A stretch of DNA of 64,000 nt, taken from positions 248,001 through 312,000 of the forward strand of contig JAYWVB010000031.1 in assembly GCA_039881045.1 (NCBI GenBank), written 5' to 3'. The position numbers were made by a program, and so were the translations under genes. Shown piece after piece: positions 45,347 to 57,458 of this stretch. How positions within the stretch are numbered: position 1 is the stretch's first letter; each line of letters starts with the position of its first letter. A model generated the notes under the pieces. It saw only the letters and a program-made list of their open reading frames with translations, ran no database searches and was not told the origin of the DNA. Origin of the DNA: Chaetomium olivaceum (Eukaryota > Ascomycota > Sordariomycetes > Sordariales > Chaetomiaceae).

Positions 45347-46372
45347 CTACACCACGGCAAACCATTTCTTGACGCCGCCCCTCATATCAAACCCCACCAT
45401 GCCATCCTCCGCCAACTTCCTCAACACCTCATCCATAAATGGCTCCAGCGCCAACTCCCTGACCCCATGATCCATCGACGCCCCATACACAGCCGTGACC
45501 AGCTCCCTTACTGTCATCCTCCCGCCGCCGCAACCCGGCGCCCCACCCGCACCCTCTTTCTTCGCCCCCTGCAGCGCCTGCAACACCATACGCTCGCGGC
45601 GCATCTTACCCATCAACTCCGCCGTAATCTTTCCGGGTAAGTCCGCAATGACGGCACCGTGGGCCGGGTACCCCCGCGCGCACCCGTGCGTTTGCATCGT
45701 GCGTAGTGTCGCCATCCACTGCCCCAGCCGTTCGACGGCAGCGGTTCCGTGGCCCAGCACGTTGTCCCCTGTGAACATGGCATTCTCTTCTTCCAGAATG
45801 AAACAAACGTGGTCGTGTGAGTGCCCCGGCGCGTGAACTGCGCGGAGTGTGGCACCTTCCACGCGGAAGATTTGACCGTCGGTGATGGGCTGTTGGGTCT
45901 TGCTCGGGCTGTGCTTGTAGATAGCGGTGGAAAGTGTCGGGTATCGGTTGAGGAGGTCGGGGACGCCGCCGGTGTGGTCGCCGTGCCAGTGGGTTAGAAA
46001 TACGTGAGACAGGGAGAAGTTGCCCTTTGTAAGGGTTGTTGAGATTAGGTCAGCCCAGTCCGGGATGCCTTGGCCGGTGTCAATGATAAGGCGTTTTGAA
46101 CCGGTGCCAACGATGTAGGTGTTTGTCCCTTGCAGTGTGAACTGAAGCAAGCGATTGTTAATTAACGCTTCTTGGCGAAGAAAGAGATTGACTTGCAACT
46201 GCTTGTTTACCTTCCCTGGGTTTTGTCCGAGAACACGAATGACTCGCGGGCTTATTTGTTCAACATCGAGGAGTTTTGGAAGCACGTTCTGCTGGCCTTC
46301 AAGGTATTCCTCAAACGCACAAACATTGAAGGCCTTGTTGATCTGGCGATAGCCCCCAACACCAGGTGCCAT
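45347..46372 (-). CDS. Metallo-beta-lactamase-type ACP thioesterase (ACTE-like)
   Basis: Discrete thioesterase that releases the polyketide from a TE-less PKS; 318 aa. Exons: 46372-46211 and 46141-45347, the 69-nt intron restoring NPGKFTLQGTNTY. The zinc-binding motif is HWHGDH (His105, His107, Asp109, His110), with further ligands in APGHSHDH and MFTGDNVLGHG. Start MAPGVGGYRQINKAF is chosen over an upstream frame-open ATG because it matches the conserved beginning of AptB/AdaB/GedB/AgnL7-type proteins. Divergent from the PKS across about 720 bases. The intron is in frame and stop-free, so unspliced transcripts would insert 23 residues before the metal site. Confidence 0.94.
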   Translation of the reverse strand: MAPGVGGYRQINKAFNVCAFEEYLEGQQNVLPKLLDVEQISPRVIRVLGQNPGKVNKQLQVNLFLRQEALINNRLLQFTLQGTNTYIVGTGSKRLIIDTGQGIPDWADLISTTLTKGNFSLSHVFLTHWHGDHTGGVPDLLNRYPTLSTAIYKHSPSKTQQPITDGQIFRVEGATLRAVHAPGHSHDHVCFILEEENAMFTGDNVLGHGTAAVERLGQWMATLRTMQTHGCARGYPAHGAVIADLPGKITAELMGKMRRERMVLQALQGAKKEGAGGAPGCGGGRMTVRELVTAVYGASMDHGVRELALEPFMDEVLRKLAEDGMVGFDMRGGVKKWFAVV

Positions 46373-47094
46373 GGTGAGAAACCTGGGCGTGCTGGTAAAG
46401 CTTGTGTACTTCTCCGTGAGCCCTCTTGATTGTAAGGGCAAGAGGTGGTGTCAACTTAGTAACCGCGGCGGACAGTCCTAGGTAGCGGACAAGGAGACAT
46501 GAGCCTCGCTACGGTATGGGGACTGCTTTGAACCCGACAAACCTTCGGTTAGTAGGCTACGGGTAGAGACTCGAGTTCAGAGCGTGGCTCTTCGCGAAGG
46601 CTAACATACCGACAGAGTCATCTATTGTGCCGGAAGATCAACATGGCAGGGCCGATTGGACGAGAACCCCGTGTTGCCTCACTCGATGTTGAGTTCCCGA
46701 TCGGAACTCGGGTTTGAAGGATACCCAAATCTCTGATTCCTCCCGAAGCTGGCTGTTTCACCATGCCCATGGCCCATCTTGCTATCCTTCGGGAAAGCCT
46801 GCCCAAAGCATTCCCGCAGGTTGGTCCATTTTTGGGTAGCCGATATGTTGCTCGATCGGACAGTTAAGGCAGGGTATCTTCCGGCCGTCATATAACCTCT
46901 ACTACAATACATGATGTAACCCGTTTTTGTAGACCGGCTCCACGGTTAGCGAGTTTTAGGACAAGGGATACAAGCCGAGATACCATCACCTCCAGCATAT
47001 TCCAATCAGTATACATGTCAATATTTCCGTTCATTTTTATACTACTCCCGGCATCGCCCACCGTGTGTCTTTCCACCACGTCATCACCACAACC
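46373..47094. promoter_or_regulatory. Divergent promoter, thioesterase and PKS
   Basis: 722 bases between the two start codons. A TCG-N5-CGG sequence (TCGGAACTCGG, 46701-46711) is a possible AflR-type site. AT-rich stretch just before the PKS start. No other element recognised. Confidence 0.4.
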
Positions 47095-50000
47095 ATGGAA
47101 TGGCCAGAGAGCGGTCTGACCACGGCATCGGCCACCCCAACCCCGTCAACCAGCAGCTCTCTGATTGAGCCTGCAAAGATGAAAGTCGTCTACTTTGGGA
47201 ATGAGTTTCCCCATGACGATCTTAAGGATCTCTTCCGCCGTCTCCAGCACCACAGCAAAGACCGACAGCATCCCTTACTGTCTCGATTCATCCACGAAGC
47301 CACATTGGCCATCCGGCAAGAAGTCCGGTCGCTGCCTGGCTCGTTGAAAGATCGAGTGCCAGTATTTGAGTCACTCTTCAACTTGGCCGACCATGTGGAT
47401 CTCCGCAAGGGTCCTCTGAGGGAGTCCATCAATGGCATGCTCCTCTGCGCTGTCCAGCTCGCTGCGTTCATCGGGTAAGCAAATCAAAACAACATCTAGA
47501 GAAGGGGGCTATTACTGATCACAAAATTGCGCTATAGATACTATGAGAATAACACCGAAGAAACGTTTGACTACCACCAAGTCGGTGCTTCTCTCGCCGG
47601 GTTGGGCACCGGCATCCTGTCAACAGTTGCGGTCTCTCTTTCGCCAACGTTGGCTGACATGCCCGAGGTTGGTGCCGAGGTGATCCGGGTTGCCTTTAGG
47701 CTTGGAGTACTAGTAGATTCGGTCTCCCAGAACCTTCATCCACATCCATCTGACGGCAGCCACGGTGACAGTTGGGCTTATGTAGTCCAAGATACCACCG
47801 TTGATGAAGCACAGAGTGAGCTTGATGCCTATCACAGAGCCGAGGTAACTTTGGTCCTTTCACGCCCGTATCGGAGCATATAAAGAACTGACATGCGTTA
47901 CAGAAACGCCCCGACCCCTGCAAGGTCTTCATCAGCGCCGTAAGCCGCAGTTCGGTGACCGTCAGTGGCCCGCCGTCTCGGCTGAAAAACCTCTTTCTCA
48001 TGTCGGACTTTTTCCGAGACCACAAATTTGCTCCTTTACCGGTCTACGGGGGCTTGTGCCACGCGAAACACATTTACACCAAGGAACATGCCCAGGAAGT
48101 GATCCAAATTCCCGCTTTCGAAGTGCTCGACGCCAAGTTTGCTGCACACGTCCCTATTTTCTCCACCAACACCGGAAGGCCGTTCCCCGGCAGGACTGCT
48201 ACCGAGCTGTTTGGCAATATCATCGAAGAAGTCCTCACCCAATCCATCAAGTGGGACAATGTAATCCTGGGTATCGTTCAGAGAGCCAAGGCGGCTGCAA
48301 TTTCTGAGTGCACCGTGCTCACGTTCCGGAATTCTCTCCCGGTTCGGGACCTCGTCGAAGCCCTGAACCTCGAGGAGGCACAGTTTAAGACCAGGACCAA
48401 AGATGTGATACCTTGGATTGCAAATCCCAAAGCGGTACTCCGTGGGCCTAGGGGTAACCAGCAGGCCAAGATCGCCATAGTAGGCATGGCATGCCGTATG
48501 CCCGACGGGGCTACCGACACGGAGAAATTCTGGGATATCCTAGACCAAGGTCTTGACGTCCACCGCAAGGTTCCCGCGGACCGCTTCGATGTCGATACCC
48601 ACTATGACCCTACTGGCAAGCGTGTCAACACGTCTATCACTCCCTATGGCTGTTTCATCAACGAGCCAGGTCTCTTCGATGCGCCATTCTTCAACATGTC
48701 TCCCCGCGAGGCACTGCAGACGGATCCCATGCAGCGGCTGGCTCTCGTCACGGCTTACGAGGCGTTGGAACGCGCCGGCTACGTTGCGAACCGCACATCC
48801 TCCACCGATCTACATCGTATCGGCACGTTTTACGCGCAAGCAAGTGACGACTACCGCGAGGTTAATCTGGCACAGGAAGTCGGCACCTACTTTATTACTG
48901 GAGGCTGTCGTGCTTTTGGCCCTGGGCGGATCAACTACTTCTTCAAGTTTTCTGGTCCTAGTTACAGCATTGATACGGCGTGCTCCTCGGGTCTAGCAAC
49001 GGTACACGTGAGTGAACAGAGACTAAGCCACGATGATAGCACAGAAGAGTGGTTAACATTGCCAATATTAGATTGCATGCAACTCGCTTTGGAATGGTGA
49101 TACAGATATGGCCGTGGCTGGCGGGATGAATGTTTTGACCAACTCGGATGCCTTTGCCGGCCTTGGCAGCGGGCACTTCCTCTCCAAGACGCCTAATGCA
49201 TGCAAAACCTGGGACTGCGATGCTGACGGCTATTGCCGGGGAGATGGCGTTGTTTCTGTGATCTTGAAGAGACTTGAGGACGCCGAGGCGGACAACGACA
49301 ATATCTTGGGCGTTATCCTGGCCGCCGGCACGAACCACTCTGCCAACGCCATATCCATCACTCACCCCCACGCAGGACACCAAGCCGATCTTACGCGGAT
49401 GGTGGTTGATCAAGCCGCCGTAGATCCCCTGGACGTCAGCTACGTGGAGATGCACGGGACGGGCACCCAGGCAGGGGACGCGCAAGAAATCCAGTCTGTG
49501 GTGGAGGTCTTCGCTCCGCTTACGGGCACAAAACGCCGGAGTTCCAAACAACCGCTGCATATCGGTGCGGTCAAGGCAAACGTGGGACATGGCGAAGCTG
49601 TGGCAGGTTCGACGGCTCTTCTGAAAGTCCTGCTCATGTTCGAGAAGGAGGCTATCCCGAAGCATGTTGGCATCAAAACCGCCATCAACCCCGGCTTTCC
49701 CAAGGACCTGGATAAGCGGAATCTTCATATTCCCTACGATAAAACACCCTGGCCGCGCAACTCTGAGAGGAAGCGCATCGCTGTGGTTAACAACTTCAGC
49801 GCCGCGGGGGGCAATACCAGCGTGGTCCTTGAAGAACCACCCCTCCGACCAGCTAATAGGGAGACAACCGACCCCCGCTCGACCCACGTTGTTGCCGTCT
49901 CAGCGAAGAGCAAGATCTCTCTCAAGGGCAACCTCGAACGTATAATCGCCTACCTTGACGCGCAGCCAACCGTCTCCCTCCCCGACCTCGCCTACACCAC

Positions 50001-52796
50001 CACAGCCCGGCGCTACCACCACAAACACCGCGTGGCAATCGCCGCCTCCTCCATTCCCCACCTCCGCCACCAGCTCACAACCTCCCTCTCCACAACCGAC
50101 ACGCATAAACCCATCCCCACCACCGGCCCCCCACCCATCATTTTCGCCTTCACCGGCCAAGGCGCCTCCCACCGGTCCATGCACCTGCAACTCTTCCACC
50201 ACGCCCCCGTCTTCCGCGCCCAAATCCGCCATCTCAACACCCTCTGCCACACCCTAGGCTTCCCCTCCATCCTCCCCGCCCTGGATGGCACCCACCCGCC
50301 AGAGTACGCCCACCCTCCCACCGTCACCCAGCTGGCGCTCGTGTGCGTGGAGATGGCGCTCGTGAAATACTGGGACTCCCTCGGCGTGCGCCCTGATGTT
50401 GTGGTGGGCCACTCCCTGGGCGAGTATGCCGCGCTGTATGTGGCGGGCGTGCTCTCGGCGGCGGATGCCCTGTTTCTGGTCGGGGAGAGGGCAAGGATGT
50501 TGGAACGGGAGTGTATCGAGGGGAGTCACAAGATGTTGGCGGTGCGGGCGTCGCTGGATGAGGTACAGGCGGCGGTCGGGGGCAGACCATTTGAGGTGGC
50601 GTGCTTGAATGGGCCGAAGGATACGGTCTTGGGGGGTACCGAGGAGGAAATGGAGGGGTTGGCGGCGGTGTTGGAGGGGGAAGGGTACAAGTGCTTTCGG
50701 TTGGATGTCGCATTTGCGTTTCACTCGGCGCAAACGGAGCCGGTGTTGGACGAGCTGGAAGAGGTGGCAAGGTCAGGGGTGGTGTTTCTGCCGCCGACCT
50801 TGCCGGTGATTTCGCCGTTGTTGGGGAAGGTGGTGTTTGATGAAAATACGATTAACGCCAACTATGTCCGCCGTGCGACGAGGGAGACTGTCAACTTCTT
50901 AGCGGCTATTGAGACGGCAAGCCGGATGATGACAGTAGATGAGACCATGGCGTGGGTCGAGATTGGCCCGCACCCTGTTTGCGTGGGCTTTGCGCGGTCT
51001 ATCATGCCGGCCGTCAACGTGGCTGTTCCTTCGCTACGCCGAGGCGAGGACAACTGGCAGACCATGTCCAACAGTTTGGCAACATTGCACGGTGCTGGCG
51101 TTCAGATCAACTGGAACGAATTCCATCGTCCCTTTGAAGGCGGGCTACGACTCTTGGATTTGCCCACGTATGCCTGGAACGACAAAACGTACTGGATTCA
51201 ATATAACGGCGACTGGGCGCTCACAAAGGGTAACACTTTCTATGATGAGGAGAAAAAGGCCCAGGCCGCTGCAGCAAGCAACCCCCTGGCCGTTTTACAC
51301 TCCGACCTACGAACATCGTTGGTTCACCGCGTGACTGAGGAGGAATTCTCGGGCGCGGCCGGGAGAGTTGTGGTACAAGCAGACATGATGGAAGCCGACT
51401 TCTTAGCCGCAGCATGGGGTCACAAAATGAACAACGCTGGTGTTGTGACTTCGGTAAGCAAGGAAACCCCAGTGTGTTATCAAAGAGAAGCTGACACCTT
51501 CGTTTAGTCTATCCACGCAGACATTGCCTGGACTCTTGGCAAATATCTCATTGACAAGCTCCGGCCCAAAAGCAAGACCGCGGTCGTCGATATCAACATA
51601 TCCAACCTTGTCGTGCGCGAGGGCTTGGTAGCGCAGAAAAACACGAATGTTCCCCAGCTGATCCAAATGTCGATTGCAACAGCCGACATTGACTTAGGGG
51701 TTGCACAGCTGGAGTGGCACACGGTAACAAACGACGGCCGCTCCCTAGCAGACGAGGAACCCATCGTTACCGCCCGGGTAGTGTACGGGCACTCCGAAGA
51801 TTGGCTGTCGAGCTGGTCACCCCTGCAGCACCTCATCCAAGGTCGCATTGAGGCACTCTCGCGCCTCGCTGATGAAGGGGTAGCTAACCGCTTCTCGCAC
51901 AATATGGCGTACCTCCTCTTTGCAGCCAACTTGGTCGACTATGCCGACAAGTACCGGGGCATGCAGTCGGTGGTACTCCACGAGCTGGAGGCCTACGCCG
52001 AGGTAACCATCAAGGAAGGTCACCCCGGTGGTGTGTGGACGGTACCGCCCTTCTTCATCGACAGCGTGTGCCATCTGGCGGGGTTCGTCATGAACGTCTC
52101 GGACGTCATCGACACCAAGAACAACTTCTGCGTCACGCCTGGTTGGGGCTCGCTGCGTGTCGCTCGTCCGCTCAAGGCCGGAGCCAGCTATCGGTCGTAT
52201 GTAAAAATGATCCCGACGGCGGAAGACCCGGGTGTGTTTCTGGGTGATGTGTACATCTTGCAGGGCGACGAAATTATCGGTGTCATGCAGGCCATGAAGT
52301 TCCGCCGGTACCCCCGTCTGCTGCTGAACCGGTTCTTCTCGGCCGTCGACGTCAAGAACCCCATGTCCGGAGGTACCGCCATCCCCAGAACTGCAGTACA
52401 CCCAGCACCTCCCAAGGTTGTGGCACTCTCTCCCCCTCTACTACCACAGCGCCGACAACCATCCATGCCGAGCCAAAAACGTCAGCCTCAGCAGCAGCAT
52501 CATCTCCTGCACCAACAGCCCAGGGACCCAAACCAGCCGCCACCACCCCAGTCCCGGTTTCAGACGAGAGCGTGGCTAGCAAAGCCTTGGCACTGCTAGC
52601 AGCTGAAGCGGCCTTGGATCCGGCAGACCTGCACGACGACGCCACCTTTGCCAACCTCGGCGTAGACAGCCTGATGAGCCTGGTTATTGCCGAGAAGCTG
52701 CAGGACCAGTTGAATATTACCGTGAATGGGAGTTTGTTTTTGGAGTATCCGACTGTTGGGGATTTGAGGGCTTGGTTGATAGAGTATTACAGTTAG
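47095..52796 (+). CDS. Non-reducing polyketide synthase (SAT-KS-AT-PT-ACP)
   Basis: Iterative type I NR-PKS of the atrochrysone-carboxylic-acid class, about 1,795 aa. Exons: 47095-47474, 47538-47844, 47904-49007, 49072-51453, 51508-52372, 52450-52796; the first four splices are unambiguous. SAT spans residues 1-380, with Gly150 where the catalytic Cys of GxCxG is expected (GLGTG). KS: Cys589 (TACSSG), His in EMHGTGTQAGD, and GHGEA. AT: Ser1045 (GHSLGEY). PT: His1381 in GHKMNNAG, Asp in DSVCHLAGF. One ACP with Ser near 1753 (LGVDSLMSL). No TE, matching the separate thioesterase. The last junction is uncertain: a 77-nt intron with weak donor GTACCG (52373-52449) restores the frame, but so would one extra base in the C5 run at 52432-52436 within a Pro/Thr/Ala-rich linker. 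Confidence 0.95.
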
Positions 52797-53096
52797 GTCG
52801 ATGGATTTCAGGGGTCGGGGGGATCAAGGGGCAGAATTTTAAGCTTTTCCTATTATTTTTCTCTTGTTTGGGAGGGTGAGAGAAATCCATATTTAAACTT
52901 GCTGTCATTAGATCTCATAGTTGCTTAGTTTCTCGATATAGGTGAATAGTTCCAACAACCCCCCATCCAAGCGATTGCGAGGCATCTCAGAACAGTCTTG
53001 ACAACCCTCGCACAAAATAATACAAATGATGGTGTTGTTAGTAAGATGCCGGGCGTTAGGGAAAACTCCAAACTCCTTGGTTGCCGGATCTGTGAG
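52797..53096. other. Intergenic between convergent genes
   Basis: 3' flanks of the PKS and the MFS gene. Nothing seen. Confidence 0.5.
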
Positions 53097-54806
53097 CTAG
53101 GGGTGATCGAGGAGAAAGGCTGACTCGACCGCGCCGATCAACGCCACGGCTCCTAAGGTCCAGAACGGTATCTGGAGATAACTAGATTGAAGCCCTACAG
53201 CGAACAGCTTTCCGCCTAATAATGGGCCAATTGATCTCGCAAGGCAACCAAAGGCTGCCGCAGCGCCGTTGATTCTGGCAAGCACCTGGCTCGAGGGGGA
53301 GGTGTTCGTAATACTATTTCAGGGCAACAACAAATATCAGCAGGTTGAAGGTTGAGTGTTAGATTCGAGATAGCATGTGTGACTTTGACTTACAGGACAG
53401 CAGAGCAAATGTATCCCACCGACGACAGAGCCACCTTCATCCACAAATCCCATAATAAAAGGACCAATCGAACGGGTGAGGGTATGTCGGGGATGAAAGG
53501 CGTCAAGATATACATTGCTGGGTACAAAGCAAGAATCCACCGGAAAGCCCGGAGTGCCCCCAATTTTGAGATGAACCAAGGGATTGCGGTAGGTTGAATG
53601 GCAACCCTGAAGATCGCCTCCGTCAAGAAAATGATGCCAATCGTTCTGGTGTCAAAACCGAACCCAGTGTCGGAATGTGGGAAGCTTATGCCCCTAGCCG
53701 TCGTTCCGGTGGCGGGCTTTCCCCTGCCGCCAGAATCCAGAGCGAGATAGGTGCCCATAAGAGAATCTGACCCAACTTTATGGAAGGCGAGCAAGGATAC
53801 TGCCAGAATTTGCAACATCACCTGAAGCGTGAACGCTCGCTCTGCGTGGGGTTTGGACGGTTCGTCAGTCTCGGAGGTTTCCGAATCTGCGGAAGTCCAG
53901 GCACCTTCCCCTTGGTCTTTGCGAAGGTCTTCAAGAGGATGTTCCTCCATGGCACTACCTTGAGCCTCCAGACTAGCAGACGTGCCCGTCAACGGAGCAT
54001 ACGTAGCATGCTCCCAGGTCAATAAATTCTTCAAGCGTTGTAGGATGGATAACTCCATAGGCGGATGCTCTAGCGTTTGGGGGTCGGTTTCCTGCAGAAT
54101 GAGGAATGCGAGGATGAAGGTGAGCACTTGCAGCACACCGACAGCAAGATTTGGCAGCAGGTATGGGTAAATGGTCCACAGAGAGTTTTGAGGGAATATG
54201 GATGGATACAGAGCAGCTGGGTCTGCTAGGAGCCCCCCAAGAACTGGCCCGGCGAGGTTTCTGCAAGTTACGACCAAGTTAGGTAGGCTGGAAATTGTGG
54301 ATGATAGGCATCCGGCACTGGGCCAATCGACCAAAAAGGAAACGCACCCAAGGGATCTAATGAAGCTGACGAGGGAGAATGCTTTCGCTACGGGATGGTC
54401 AACAAACGACATCAATACACAACGAACAGACAGGATCGCTGCTGACCTCGCTGCTCTTTACTCGCCAACTCCCCGGTGCATGTTTGGACAAGGCCGACGT
54501 TTGGGTTGCATAACCCACCGAACGCGCGGGAGGCAATAGCGACCGCAGCAGAACGCGACAGGCCAAGTGTAAGGGAGGTAAGTAGGCCGCAAAAAAAACC
54601 AATCAGCAAGGTCGGCTTTCGCCCAATTTTGTCGCTGACGCGGGCCCAGATGACGCTGGTGAGGAATTCGCCAAAGGTAAATACTGCTATTAGCACGCCA
54701 GAGTAAAACGCAATGTCATGTTCTGAAACCTCGAACGACTGAATCATGAAGTAAGCATATGGGAAAATGCTCGTCCACGCTATGGCTTCCGTGGCGCGGA
54801 TCAGTC
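53097..54806 (-). CDS. MFS transporter, N-terminus unresolved
   Basis: Major-facilitator transporter related to the fungal ZIFL/tetracycline-efflux type. Exons found: 54806(acceptor)-54447, 54387-54348, 54260-53394, 53313-53097. Splices rebuild EQRAKAFSLVSF, RSLGNLAGPVLGG and SAVLITNTSP. Motif A-like RVSDKIGRKP follows TM2, and GPVLGG is motif C-like. A polar loop of about 90 residues (SADSETSETDEPSK) separates the halves. The first exon (cytosolic start and half of TM1) was not found: the sequence upstream of 54806 gives no matching frame, so the gene may begin further away or be truncated. Probably exports the pathway product. Confidence 0.78.
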
Positions 54807-55803
54807 CTCGTTGATGTCAGTGGAAAGCTGTCATCCAACCATGTGCGTCTGGGCGTTGAGAAGCTGACCTAAGACCCATAATTGGGCCCGAATGTCGGAA
54901 ATGGAAGACATATATTTTCCACACAAAGATGCTATATGATCTCACGGCTCGGATCTGGGCGTGTTTGTTTGAGTGCTGAAGATCATTGTGGGGCAATGCT
55001 TGGACGTCTTGGTTATAATGTGTTCGCAATGTGCCAGGCGATTTTCCCAAAAAAAGTCGGGGCTTCTGAATCTGGACAATCCCAACTTTTTGGCCCAGCG
55101 TCGGGGGACGATCCGGACCACGTGGCCTGCACCAACATTCGGACATACATTCTTCCGCTGCAACGGAGGGGGAGGTGACACCCGGCTGCCCCTCAATCAC
55201 TTCATCTCCTCAGCAGTGATGCAGGCATCACCGACCAGAGTTCCGCTGCTGCTCCAATATTTTCACAACTTCGGCTTGTTACGACATACGAAGCACAGGT
55301 AGAATATATTACCTTGGTGAAGCACTGCATACTTGAATACCTCTCTGACTTACCCAGGTCGTGGGGGCCCAGCCGCCAAGGCAACGAGGACGCGATACTC
55401 GGTTTCGCGATTTTAGGATGCCTTTGGGGGCCAGGGCTTCAAAAGTCCCTGCTTTGACAAGCTTCTCATGCAGTTTGCCCAACTCATGCGAACTATCCTT
55501 GTCATTCTCGGGTTGACCAATCTTGTTTGCAGTTTCAGGCAACTCCCTCCCCGCCTGAATTTGGCGTGACCAAATCACATTCAGCCCGCCCGTGACCCCG
55601 TCCCAGAGTGCAAGATTTCGTGCAGCGATCACAGTGTGCAAACTGTCTACCAGTTAAGCGGGTTGGCATCCCTCAACGAAGGCACCTCCGTCCCCAGAGG
55701 TTATAGCCCAAATCTTTTGCGTTTTCACTCCTGCCCTGAAGAAAATAACGAAAGACAGGTACCGAGGCCCACAACCCCTCTTTGTTCCTCATCGTCCTGT
55801 TCA
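54807..55803. other. Intergenic, possible missing MFS exon
   Basis: About 1 kb. Frames at 54817-55200 and 55309-55641 (minus) show no transporter-like text. Nothing is firmly identified. Confidence 0.4.
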
Positions 55804-57458
55804 TCAACGTGCAGACGGTGCAGCGGCAACCCCGGTAGAACTCAGTTTCCGTCGGTCATCGTCGACAAGTGTGACACCGTCGTCCCACTTCTCGTCGATG
55901 TCCAAGCCGTACGGGTTCGAAGCCGTGATGTCCTCCTCTTCATCTTCGCTCTCATTTTGCTGCGTCTCATCATCTTCCTCCTCCTCCTCTTCTTCTTCCT
56001 GGCCTTCGGAGTACGTGACGGCGCGACGTAGCCCCGAGTTTGAGGGAAAGGTAGGCTTGATCAGGCTATTCTGTAGAACAGCTAGCTCGTTTGGAAAGAA
56101 TTTGTTACAAAGAATCGTCATATTGTCCTTGACGCTACGAATTGTCAGCATTGAAGGCGGGGGAAGTATAAAAGATTCACGGAAAGGGAACGGAAGGAAG
56201 GAAGGAAGCCTGCTGGTAATCACATATTGTACTCACATTTGGCGCTGGTTGCAGGGAATCAAAATGGCAGTCCCGAGATCGAAACGGAGAGAGTACAGTA
56301 GGTTTCGGTCGTCCCATTCGTCCTCTGGCCCAAGTTTAGGTTAGTTGTTGAAACTGAAGGGCAATGCGATAGCGAAGGTGCCTTACCGGGTTCAGAGGCA
56401 CGGTACTCCCGCAGGTAATTTTTGACATAGGCCGTGGCGCTCAGTCTGTGCCTCGCCGCTCTCCAGTTTCCGATCTCATACTCGTTGTGGGCGTAGAAAG
56501 ATCCAGCATCAAAAATGAACGGCTCGCCGGTCGCCATGTCCGTAGCAGTATTCTCATCCCAAAGATCTCCGTGGACCAAACACGGCTTGATGCTGCGACC
56601 GTTGGATTGGAGCGGTTCAAGGAGTCTCGGGATCACCTTCTCCAGAGTGAGCTGACACGCCACCTTGAACTCAGGCCATTCGCCATGCTTAGCCTCATCA
56701 AGCTCAATCATGCGAGCCAGCTGCTTGCGGTAGAGAGTCGCCCACGAATCCTCCCAGCAATCAGTCATCTGCTGTAACTTAGCGTGGCAGGTGGTGACAT
56801 GGAATCCAAACTTCCCGGTTGGCGACTGGGATTTCTTGTGCATCTCTGCTAGTCGCTTCGTGAACTTCACCGGGTTAGGGGGCTGCTCGCCAACTTCACG
56901 AAACTCGGCGAGCAAAAAGTAGGTGTCGGAGCCGTCATATTTACCCCAGGCGTATGGCTCGGGGACGATGTTGGGAGACACGGCGTGGATTGCCTTGAGA
57001 GACTCATATTCTCCCAGTATCATGGCGCGCCCGGTATCTCCGAGGTCTGCGGTCTATCCATTGAGGGGATTGTTAAACATCGCATTCAAGAAGGGTGACT
57101 GGGATGCTATACTTTCAAGAAATAGTGCTTTGTTGTTCCATCCGAGAGCTCGGCGGTAATTTTTCCTGTCTGCCCCCAAAGAGACATGCCATAGTTATTT
57201 ACGCTCAAAAGCTTGGAGTCCAAATCGGGAATCGCTGATGGCATTAGAGGGACATTCCAAACTTCAGGGGACTGAACTCGTGGGACGGGAAGATTTCTTA
57301 CCCCTGGCAACAGCTCCGTTAAGCTCGAAGGCACCTCCGATGCTGGGCTTCGGGACCGGGGCCGTCGGCACCTCATTTCCCGCATGGCGATCTACGTCGA
57401 GAACTACGCCCTGGTAAATTTCGTCTTTGCTGTCGTCTGAGGGTGCCATGCTGAACAT
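55804..57458 (-). CDS. Fructosamine-3-kinase-like protein with acidic tail
   Basis: Predicted 454 aa, five exons: 57458-57302, 57234-57113, 57053-56387, 56324-56237, 56134-55804. The kinase-like core has WGQTGKITAELSDGT and YFLK (nucleotide loop and Lys), MILGEYESLKAI, and the catalytic loop CLVHGDLWDEN with metal-binding FDAGSFYAHNEYE, as in the FN3K/aminoglycoside phosphotransferase family. Such kinases phosphorylate ketosamines for deglycation. The C-terminus adds a run of eight Glu and further acids (EEEEEEEEDDE), unusual for the family and perhaps regulatory. Start could also be the Met three codons in (57449). Lies just outside the cluster; probably unrelated. Confidence 0.83.

Noticed and set aside
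50254..50770. Long minus-strand frames inside the PKS AT domain
   Set aside because: Antisense shadows of GC-rich coding sequence; Pro/Arg/His-rich with no motif.
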